Positions 54,345 to 64,000 of a stretch of 64,000 nt of DNA are shown piece after piece (within the stretch, counting starts at the first letter, position 1; every line of letters begins with the position of its first letter). Under the pieces are notes generated by a model, which was not told where the DNA came from, ran no database searches, and saw nothing but the letters and a program-made list of their open reading frames with translations. Origin of the DNA: Dictyophora rubrovolvata (Eukaryota > Basidiomycota > Agaricomycetes > Phallales > Phallaceae); the NCBI GenBank assembly GCA_029959195.1, contig CP114121.1, positions 1,054,001 through 1,118,000 of the forward strand, read 5' to 3'. The translations under genes were made by a program, and so were the position numbers.

Positions 54345-57300
54345 TTAAACCCGTAGAAGTTTGTGTGACATCAGCCTCGTCCCTTGAAATACAGTTTTTG
54401 TGGCAGTAGGTAAAATGGTATAAAGAGCGTAAGCTATCCCGACTACATGAGGTTGATTAGCATAGGATCCCTTCATTAGAATAAAATAATAAGCTTACAC
54501 ATTAAAATAGGAATCCAAAATAACACGAGCATTCGATCCTCTGGAAAGAAATTATTTAGGACATGCAAGTTTATAAAAATAACAACGTGCGACTTACGTT
54601 TGTTAGGCTTGCGTTTAGGTTTGTGACGATACGCTACAGCAGAGCCTTTAGATGATCGATATGCCAAACGTTCTGCACCCTTGGTGGACGAGGAACCAGA
54701 TGCTGGTGGTTTATTCTCTGCCACTGTTGTATGTGCGGATGACGGTGCAGGATGTACTTGCTCTGGAGGCGAAGGGTTGACAATGGCATCTTTCTCCTTC
54801 ACATCCTTCGTCTCCAAAATCTCTTTCCCAGTTTCAGGTTGGCGCGGCGAATATGGAGGTAGCTCACTCTCCACAGCGCTGTCAGGGTTTGCATTCTGCA
54901 TGGCCGTAATAAAGGCTGACCATTTCTCCCATTGGTTCCTCCATCCATTATTATTAGCAATGCTATCGTAGGCAGCCCAGAGCATGGCAAGTGAATGTTG
55001 GTGTTGTTGATGCTGATGCTGGTGGTGCTTTTCTCCTGGCGTTCCTTCCAGATTATCTTTCTTATCACCCGTCAATTCATCCGTACGGGGTACGTTGAGC
55101 CATGGCATTAAAGGAACATATATGGGGAAAACAGGGATCTGAGACAAGCCCCACGGCATATCACGTAATTGGATATGTTGCAGGCCAGGAAATTGAACGT
55201 TAGGCAAGATTTTCTGTGGAAGCGTCCTCTGCAATCTCTTTACAAATGATCGACTACGTGGCGCATCAGGCCTGGACGCGGATTTACCAGTGTCACTGTC
55301 GGGCATAATCGTATCTCCGTCTTTCCGAGAATGGCGGAATGGAGAATCGGATCTTGCAGGTTCAACTTGTTCCTGCATTTGAAGGTGTGTCGACGACGTA
55401 GTCCGGGAGCCCATCTTATATAGTCGAACAGGCGGTTGCTCTTCATCCTCACTTTCCTCGCCATCGGATTGACAGCCTTCGTCATCTCCATCTATGCCGC
55501 TCTCGATGTCATCATCATCTCCGACAGAGAATGTCACTCGAAGAACACTTTCAACATCAGTGAAATCACCGAGTTTGGCACGATCAGCCGGCGTGCATCC
55601 CATTCGATCGACAATAGTTGCTTCAGCTCCTTCAGAAAGCAAAATCTCGGCGCCCTCTTTCCAGCCAATCAAAGCAGCAAAATGTAAAGGGGTCATCCCA
55701 TTGTTATTGCGTGCGTTGACATCCGCGCCCCGTCCTATGATGCACGACACGAGTGAAGGAAGAGCAAGGAATACAGCAAGGTGGAGAAGCGTCTGCCCGG
55801 TCGCATTCTTGTGGTCAAGGGAATTATGACTCGACTGGGGAAGTTTTAATTCGTCGTGTAATGAAACGTCAAGGAGTGTGAGAAGCTTAATAACGAGGCT
55901 TTCAAGATCGACGCCAGTTAAGGATCCTAAGAGGGAATGAGTTGTAAAGGAGTCCGAAGAGCTATTCATCTGATTCATCTCTCCCATAGAACCATGAGGG
56001 CCAGAATTGCCGACGATGCGCATAGCGACATTCCGCGCTTCCTCTATTTTACCCGTCATTTTGAGTCCTACAACTTGTAACGCCAGTTCCATCCTGTAAA
56101 AAAGTCAAAACAAAGAAAAGATTACTCCAAAAATATTGACTTACAATTGTCTATCGGACTCGTCAACATAATGGAAAAAGGATGGCGCCCCATCTGGCTT
56201 CATTTCTGGCGGAATACCCCGAATCTCAACCGAAACAGCACCAGGAGTCGCTCGAGGCGGTAAGAGGCAAACAAGAGTATTATCGCTCCATCTGTGCGTA
56301 GAACTGGCAACGACGCCTCCGAAAACACATTCCAAAGGTAAAGACGCATGGAAATTAGATCCTAGGACTGTTATCTCAATTCCGCCGGTAGTCGGACCGG
56401 ATGATGGTATGAGTCGATGAATTCTGGGAGGCTCCATTGGGAATGAAAATGAAGGATACAGAGCTTTCGTATCGAAATATGGTTGTTCTGGAGAGAATGG
56501 CCCCGGTGGTGGAGACCCGCTACTTCCAGATTGTCCTTGAGACAAAACAGGCGTGCTCAAAGTAGAAGCAGATATTGCACGAGGAGACAACTGGTACAAT
56601 GGCGTTCCGGGGGGAATGGAAGGAGATCCTCCATCATGATGTGAGCCATTCATCGATTGCGAGATAGGTATGAACGTAGGCTCAGACGGAGTGGGTGATC
56701 GTGTTCCGGGTAAAGAGCCTTGAACAAACGACCCTTCACCATGTTTTCGAGAATGGGCGGGATGTAGTGCCAAAACGATACCCGGTCTACCTTCAAAATT
56801 AGACGGCGCACCTCCCGGTTTGGGAGGCCGTCCATCGTACGGTTTCGGTCTCCGTTTCTTTAAAGTGGCATCGTGATCTCGGCGCTTTAGCTGAAGATGT
56901 GGTGACGCGGGCTGAGAGTTCTCGTTTGTGATGGCTAGCGACTCATCTTCGACAGGTATTAATGAAGATGGGATAGATGGTATTGAAGTGACATTGGGAT
57001 TTTGACGTAAAGGATGCATTGGAGGAAGTTTCGACACGGCATTTACAGATTTGTGATCGTCCGTTATGAGTATTGGGGGGGTTGTTCCACGACCTACAAC
57101 GCGACCTAGGTAGTCTGTCAAAGTAAAGACAATACTAGAAAAGCAATTAATGGGGTCCTGCTAAACAACCTAGAATATAAAGGGACATACTTGAATCCGA
57201 TTTTCTCTTTATGATGTCGACAATAACAGGTGATCCGCATGGGTAAGACAACGCTCCCAGTAGAGAAGTTTAGGGTTTCCCCACAATTGAATTGCAAAAT

Positions 57301-58937
57301 GCTATTGTCAACGTTTGGTTCTTCATAATCTTCTTCCATTGCGTCTTGATCCTCGCCTTCAGAATCTAGTTTCTTACTCCCCTTTTTACCAGCACTCTTT
57401 AACTTTGATTTAGGACGCGTACCCGGGGCTGGTCTGACGCGAGCAGCCAGTTTACGCGCCGTTCGCTTAGCCTACAATGGTTATAGTCACATGTTCCTGT
57501 TTCGATATTGGTTGTGACCTTACCTCTCTTGCCTGACAGCTTTCACAACTCTGGATAGGCACGTGAGGGGGAGAGCTGCATATAACTTCTGCTGTCATTT
57601 GCAATAATTCCTCAGGCGCAGGATCTACGATTATGTTTCATTGAAAAAAAGAAAGACACACAGAGTGAAGCTATACCCACAATTGACTTTTGCTTCCTTT
57701 TTAGCAGTAGCTGGATTGGCGGAGCGACGCTTGGTGACAGTTCCGTTCGGCAGACGTAAGTATTTATAACTACCAACTCTATCATGAGTAGGGGGTCTCT
57801 GCGGGCGATCCAATTCGCCGGGAAGAGGGAGATTGGTGAAATGCGGCGATGGAGTGCCATTTCGGGAATTAGAATTGCTGGATGACGCTGCCTGTTGTGG
57901 ATGATTAGTGGATGAAACTGGGACGTATGTTGATGCGTATGTGGATGAAATGGAAAGGGGAATTGCAAGCTCGAAGGCAAGTTTGATCTGAGTCTCGACC
58001 CGAGATTTTGTACCAGATGCCGGTATGCTTGGAAAGAGAATAGGAAGGCTAAAGAAAATATATCAGAATTAAATGTGGAGGGAGATATAAATTTGACAAA
58101 CTTGTTGCAGATTTCTCTAGGGGGATATACTACGTTCGACGATAGAGCTGGTGCCGAGGAAGAAGAGGGAGATGCAGATGAAGACAAATTTGGTGTTTTG
58201 GAAGTCGAAGGTTGGGTGATATTTGATGGGGAGGGTGATCGGTGATCATTGGCAATGGTTTGTTGCTTGTTTGAAATCAATGTTTCAGAGTAATTCTCCA
58301 AGGAGTTAGGTTCCTTCAATGAATCCAGCAGACCCTGAGTTTCGTTGCCCGTGTTCACAAGGATCGCAAATGGATTATCAATTTCCTTATTCTCTGACGG
58401 CAAAAAGGTCCCCTGGTTATCAGTGAGATACGACGGGTAGATGAATGAGGGTGGGACAGAGATAGGTTGACTGTTTGTTCGTTCGGGAGAAACCGTTGAG
58501 TACAACAAAGAAAAATAAGAAGGAAGAAAGAAACATTTAGCGTACTCAAAGGAAGCATCATCCAGCAATTCCTCCAGCTTGAGCATATCGGATCTTGAGG
58601 GAGTACTCGAGGAGGCGTCGGGAGCAAGAATTATATCATCCATGTCGTAATTAGGTGACTGAAATGGATGAAGGGTATTAAACGAGGAAAAAGACATTGG
58701 AGAGTCGAATTCAAAGCAACGTTGGTCTGCGGAGCTGATGAAGTCGGTTTGAAATTGTTTCGAGTTTTCAAATGGTGGTGAATTTGACCATGAGGAAGAA
58801 AGGGCAGTGAGATGAAGGTCTGGGTCAGAAGATGAATGCGAGTCGGAAGAAGATGACCCCGGCGAGGGTGCATCGGCCGTCGACGACGAACGGGACCTGT
58901 TCGGCAAGTTGTTAAAAGAGTGAACGACGTCCGTCAT
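54345..58937 (-). CDS. MGA2: MGA2/SPT23-like membrane-anchored transcription activator
   Basis: N-terminal Ser/Pro-rich activation-type region (58937 to about 57900). A conserved DNA-binding-like block follows with ILQFNCGETLNFSTGSVVLP and LRITCYCRHHKEK-type sequence, then GTTPPILITDDHKS (57100-57050). An IPT/TIG domain starts RIHRLIPSSGPTTGGIEITV (about 56430). Two ankyrin repeats read TGQTLLHLAVFLALPSLVSC and NGMTPLHFAALIGWKEGAEI (55830-55660). The C-terminus, resolved by two short introns, is a hydrophobic segment VLFWIPILMFGIAYALYTIL followed by a short tail ending LLRV. In yeast Mga2 and Spt23 are held in the ER by this tail and released by ubiquitin-dependent processing to activate the OLE1 desaturase under low unsaturation or hypoxia. 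The MTDVV start was chosen over the ATG at 59093 because it sits at the start of the conserved low-complexity region. Confidence 0.85.
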
Positions 58938-59479
58938 TGGAGGTCGACAACGGTAGTAGAGGCGAGGGTGGAGTGTATAGTACAAAGCCGCTGCACGCCT
59001 GTGGTCAACGGAGTCTGAAATCGACGGATGCATGAATCTATTTTTGCGCGTGTTCCCTAGCTTGTGCAGAGGCATAGGCGGCAGATTGTGCAATATTTAT
59101 TGTCCCAAAGTTCGAACATTGTGTCTATTATATCTAGGAATTTGTAACGAAAGGTTCGACCAGGTTGGCATCAAACTTCACGAAGCCAGATTTAATGCTT
59201 CGCTCGTCTGTTGCCCACTGATTCTCCTTTTAGATGGCTGTTTAAATTGCAGTATTTAATAATAATTCTCAAAAAACCATAATTAATTCGACAAGTCTTT
59301 GCTGTAAAGATGTTTGTTGTCAGGTTGGGTATCAAATAGCGAGTGGAGCATGTGCTGGAGCTGAATTCACGTGCACGTGCCGCCTCTCGCGCTGTTCAGC
59401 GCAGTTTGAGCTTGGCCCTCATTGTGCGGCGCCAATTCATACCGAGTCTCACTTCTATCTCCCCTCTTCGCTCTTCAAC
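58938..59479. promoter_or_regulatory. Divergent intergenic region between MGA2-like and hexokinase genes
   Basis: Start codons of the two divergent genes are 540 bp apart. No specific motif is identified. Confidence 0.45.
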
Positions 59480-61777
59480 ATGGCTCACATCGAGGACAGA
59501 ACAATAGAAAACACCACCATCGATCGCCCAAGTCTTGGGGGTCGTTCAAAGCCTGGATCTCGCCGTGGTTCTGGCTCAGTCGTCCTCAAGTCAGGCCAGA
59601 CATTGGCGTACCATACGAGAACTAATGAAGAAGATGACCTCCCACATGCAACCAAAAAGTATTTTGCTATGTTACGATTCTACACTAACCGGAAAATTCA
59701 CTATTTCCTACTTAGGACTATGGCCGACTATCTCAGGAAGTACGAGGGACTGTAAGCAGTGATCGTCCCTTGAAAGAATTGTCAGCTCTATTAATTACTA
59801 AAAACTCAGGTTTACATTGACCCCCCAGAGAATGAGGATAATAACTGAAGCATTCAAAGAAACCCTCGAAAGAGGTTTGAAGGAACATGGCCAGGTTGTC
59901 GTAAGTCTACTGTACATGCACAACTACGCTCTCTCAGACCCACACTGCACCAAAAGCCAATGATTCCCACCTACGTATTTGGCTGGCCCACTGGCAATGA
60001 GACTGGTGATTTCCTAGCCGTCGATCTCGGTAATATATCTATTTGAAACCGCGTGTTACCATTCTCTGATTATGCGGCGCTAGGCGGAACAAACTTGCGT
60101 GTTTGCCTCGTCACCCTTAATGGCTCAGGCCAATTCGAGCTTACTCAAGCGAAATACCGTTTGACAGAAGAGCAAAAGCAAGAAGATGGTCAAAAGTTAT
60201 TTGACTTTTGCGCGGAATGCTTGGGTTTATTCGTCAAATCCCAATTAGACGACGATCTAGGAAAGATCAAACCTGGACATGAACTAGCCCTAGGCTTCAC
60301 TGTACGTACAAGTACAACCTTTCTCCCTTTCTTCGACTCTCCCTCATCTCTGGCATCTAGTTCTCTTATCCGTCGGAGTAAGCCGGAGCATAGTAGCATC
60401 TTGTCTTAAGCTTTACCTACTCAACTGTTCTCCATAGGCAAGAACGGATCGATCACGGAAAGCTTATCCGATGGACTAAGGGATTCGGCAATCCCAATAC
60501 CGAAGGTCATGATGTGGCTGCCATGTTCAGAACCTCGTTAGAGAGACAGGTGGGAAATCCAGCGTATCCGGATCACTAGGCACTAATTGCCCTTGATTGT
60601 CAAGGGACTTCCAATCAGACTTACCGCGCTCATCAATGACACCACAGGGACGCTCATTGCGTCCCGCTACGTGAAGTCGGAAACAAAAATTGGCTGTATA
60701 TTTGGCACGGGATGTAATGCAGCCTATATGGAAAAGATTGGGAATATTGAGAAGATCAGCTATCTGAACCTGCCTCCGGATGAAGAAATGGCTATCAATT
60801 GTGAGTGGGTAAGTACCACCCACGTCTCCGGCTGCTTTGAGAAAAGAAATTTCACTATTTACCATATTTAGGGTGCATTTGATTCTTTCTTACACGAGCA
60901 CCTTCCGCGCACCAAGTATGATATCACTGTCGACGAGACGTCAAACAAACCTGGCGAGCAAGCTTTTGAAGTACGGTTAAGACTTATCTATTCAAAGAGA
61001 CAACTTACTCACGATGAGTCAGAAATTAATATCCGGTCGTTATTTGGGAGAAATCTTCAGACTAGTTTTATGTGAAATAATTGACGAAGGTGTTCTCTTC
61101 CTTGGGCAGGAAACCTATAAGCTCGAAAAACCCTACGCTTTCGACACGGCATTCCTTTCACTTATGGAAAGGTATTTATGACTATATCCGTTTTGTTCAA
61201 AATCACACACTAATGCACTCCACACTAGTGATCCCACTGAAGAATTGTTGATGATCATCGGCATTTTTACGCATTTCTTTGCCCTTGAAACAACTCTCGC
61301 GGAACGGCAATTCTTCCGGGCATTGGCGCGTCTGATTGGAAGACGAGCTGCTCGATTATCAGCATGCGGTATCGCTGCTCTCGTCAGTAAGATCAATACC
61401 TTAGATGAAGGATGCTCTGTTGGTGCCGATGGCTCGTTGTACAATGTAAGTGAATAGCTCACAGCTTGATAACAGCTGATGAAATATGAATGCCAGAAAT
61501 ACCCCCACTTCGCTGATAGAATCCATGAAGGACTTGTTGACATCTTTGGTGAAAGGGGAAAGTAAGTTTTGTATTGTATTTTCTTTGATAATTAAAGTGT
61601 AACCTTGACGAAGGAACATTCTCACTCATCATGCCGAAGATGGAAGCGGTGTAGGTAGTGCGATTATCGCCGGTGAGTTTGATAGGAATAAAACCTGTGT
61701 CTTTTTTGGCTGGATCTGTTATTGTTACAGCTATGACAAAAATAAGGTACGAAAAGGGACTATACCACCATTGTTAG
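59480..61777 (+). CDS. HXK: Hexokinase
   Basis: The N-terminus MAHIEDRTIENTTIDRPSLG leads into TMADYLRKYEG across a 57-nt intron (59659-59715) with a CTAACC branch site. Landmarks in order are PMIPTYVFGWPTGNETGDF, the phosphate-1 motif LAVDLGGTNLRV, QKQEDGQKLFDFCAECL, catalytic Asp in LINDTTGTLIAS, IFGTGCNAAYMEK, an all-helical region (FFALETTLAERQFF, RLIGRRAARLSACG), and the adenosine motif EDGSGVGSAII. The last residues are GLYHHC. It phosphorylates glucose and related hexoses in the cytosol at the entry to glycolysis. It has many short introns. Around 60360-60450 the join gives FSYP directly followed by QERIDHG, two residues shorter than the usual FSYPCxQ. Confidence 0.93.
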
Positions 61778-61997
61778 TCGTTATATTGTCGGACATTGTA
61801 ACTGCATTGCATGGACCATTACCCGTTACAGTTGAGTTTTCATTTGCTTCTTTAAATCGAAGATGGAGTTGAGACTATAAAAAACACCTTGTATTGTTGA
61901 CATTCAGCAACTAGTAACCTCTTCCTGTTTGATGACTGTATATCAAAATTGAATATAACAATTCCTTTGCTGACTAGTAGATCTTTCCACGCTATAT
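61778..61997. other. Convergent 3' region between hexokinase and ILV3
   Basis: 220 bp separates the two convergent stop codons; no gene is seen. Confidence 0.5.
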
Positions 61998-64000
61998 CTA
62001 ATCTGTATATGCACCTTCACTCGCAGGCTATGTAGTAATCGAATTAAAAATCATTTCAATATCCGGCGGTAAATGCGACTTACAGCAACATCCCGAGCGT
62101 ACCTATATAAAACACCCCGTTTTTCTCTCAGAGGGTGCTTTCCAGAGATCTCCCACTCTTGGCGTCTGGCTTGGATTAATTGTTCATCAGCAACCCATTC
62201 AAGGCGTCTCGCTGCAGCGTCAATGATAATCTGATCACCATCTTTCAAAAGAGCAATAGGACCCCCAATTTGCGCCTCAGGTGTGACCTGTGGTGTATAC
62301 AGCAAAATTGGGACATCAACAATAACATCTGGCATATGGTTGTGATCTATCTCACTAACATGGCCAATGATAAACCCTCGTGATGCGCCACTGAAACGGC
62401 CATCCGTGATTAACGCGACACTTTTCCCGAGGCCAGCTCCCATGATTGCACCCGTTGGGCCTAAAACAAAACCGTTTGGCAGCTATGACGCGAAACGTAG
62501 ATAAGCGCATACCTAACATTTCTGGCATTCCAGGTGCACCTTTTGGACCTTGATAACGAAAGACAACCACCGCTCCTGGCTTGATATCGCCCTTCTCCAA
62601 AGCAGGATAGAAATCGTTGACACTGAAAAAGGAATAGACTTAGATTCCAGCAATATTTCTGGCCTAGAAGATGTCAAGTAACTTATCAAAGCATTTCGCC
62701 ACACCCTAATTTGAATTATGTATAAAGGCACACGAGACACTACGGATCAAAAAGATAATAGCTGACCTCGAAGCGCAGCCCTTCCTTTCCGGTAAGCTTC
62801 GCAACCGCAGTACCCGGTGCAAGGTTGCCTTTCAAGATCGTCAAATGTCCACTGCTTTTAATCGGATTTTCTAATGGCTTGACAACATCTTGAGTAGTAA
62901 AATCTAATTCAGCGACCCCTTCCAAATTCTCGGCCAAAGTTTTGCCGGTTACTGTTAATGTATCCCCATGTAGCAAATTTGTATGATTCAGGAGATACTT
63001 CAATAAAGCAGGTATTCCTCCAACTTTATGCAGGTCTTCCATGAGGTACTTCCCTGATGGTCGGAGGTCGCAGAGATAAGGTGACCGGTCTCGGATAGTC
63101 TGGAAATCTTCGATGTCAAGCGGAACATCTGCCGCACGAGCCATGGCAAGTAAATGCAACACGGCATTAGTAGATCCTCCAATGATATTCACAATCGTGA
63201 TGGCGTTCTCAAAAGCTTTGCGTGTCAGAATATCGCTTCAAATGGAAAGTAAGTTCATGTTAATAGATCAGCAGGGTTCATGGGGCACAATACCGGGGCT
63301 TAATATCCCTGGCGAGTAGATTCTTCATATATGCGGCTGCTCGATAACATTCCTGCTTCTTTTCTGTGAAAATAATTAAATATATACGTTTTGGTGAATT
63401 TCATCCATCATACCCGGCCATGTAGCAGGTATAGAAGCAGAATAGGGTAATGAGATACCCAAAACTTCTAAGCAGGTGCTCATCGTATTAGCACTATGGA
63501 CATGTGAGCTACGCATTTCTCGATTTGGTGTATACACATGTACTTACGTATACATGCCCCCGCACGCACCGGGCCCGGGACATGCATGCCGTACCACATC
63601 TTGTCTCTGTTCATCCGTGATCGTTCCAGTCAAATATGCACCTATAGTAGCAGAATACAAAAAAAATAGAAAATATGAACACAAGCGTTATGTGGCTCAT
63701 AACACACCGTAAGATTCGAAGGCATCGCCAATATTGACCATTTCTCCCTTTTTGAAATCCATGCCTGGGCAATCAAGATGTCGCACTCCAGGAGAAATTG
63801 TTCCTCCGTAAACAACGATGGTAGGTCGATTATATCTAGCAGCGGCCATAACACAACCGGGCACTTGATAATAGTAAGTTGATTAATGCTCTGACGTAGA
63901 AAGTAACTATTAGACAGCACGACACACTGTTCTTGTCACAGCCGGGGATAGAGATGTTGCCGTCGTAATGTTGAGCCTTGAAACATTGAGAACAAGCTCA
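61998..64000 (-). CDS. ILV3: Dihydroxy-acid dehydratase, 5' end outside window
   Basis: Many short exons read, in gene order, [64 protein letters not shown], then [51 protein letters not shown] and [20 protein letters not shown]. The Cys residues of GCDKN and CPGPGACGG are Fe-S cluster ligands. It catalyses the third common step of valine, leucine and isoleucine synthesis in mitochondria. The final splice (62028-62083) yields [11 protein letters not shown], the conserved C-terminus. Mitochondrial targeting and the first exons lie beyond 64000. Confidence 0.93.

Noticed and set aside
60369-60440. A 6-nt microexon in the hexokinase gene that would restore the two residues missing between FSYP and QERIDHG
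   Set aside because: A CATCTT between AG and GT would fit the frame, but the first intron would be only 25 nt, too short for fungal splicing. I kept the simple single intron and noted the two-residue difference.
1-64000. CRISPR arrays, bacterial operons and ribosome-binding sites
   Set aside because: Spliceosomal introns, a nuclear-type intron-bearing tRNA and eukaryotic genes show this is fungal nuclear DNA. No regularly spaced direct repeats with unique spacers were seen.

Overview
This looks like a chromosomal window from a basidiomycete fungus, most likely an agaricomycete. The evidence is the dense 42-60 nt GT-AG introns, the host gene repertoire, a tRNA-Asp with a short intron, and a Ty3/Gypsy chromovirus with a self-priming site.

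Two host gene islands flank a 40-kb repeat-rich middle. The left island (1-8 kb) holds a medusa-like developmental regulator (partial), a secreted SGNH/CE16 esterase, the Ran exchange factor RCC1, divergently transcribed PHS1 (very-long-chain 3-hydroxyacyl-CoA dehydratase) and an intron-containing tRNA-Asp. The right island (49-64 kb) holds ETFA, PEX5, an MGA2/SPT23-like membrane-anchored activator, a hexokinase and ILV3 (dihydroxy-acid dehydratase, cut by the window end). Several of these serve fatty-acid metabolism: elongation (PHS1), desaturase control (MGA2), peroxisomal import (PEX5) and electron transfer from acyl-CoA dehydrogenases (ETFA).

The middle (8-47 kb) is a graveyard of mobile DNA. 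It contains a 10.5-kb chromovirus at 10769-21259 with an antisense, apparently spliced gene between pol and one LTR. Many solo LTRs of at least three families are present; most of the well-preserved ones have 5-bp target duplications, and two insertions can be compared with an uninterrupted sister copy inside this window. There is also a 2.25-kb repeat in three copies, one of them inserted in the chromovirus. It carries two unrecognised ORFs that look like diverged paralogs and has TGT...ACA ends; it is the best candidate for something undescribed.

A nearly identical 2.95-kb inverted duplication (23508-26458 and 46972-49934) carries a Crinkler-like NTPase/nuclease gene and the 3' part of ETFA. 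At the left copy the ETFA fragment is joined in frame to a truncated RAD54, giving a potential chimeric gene. Exon borders were read by eye from splice consensus and protein continuity, and no alignment or database search was run.
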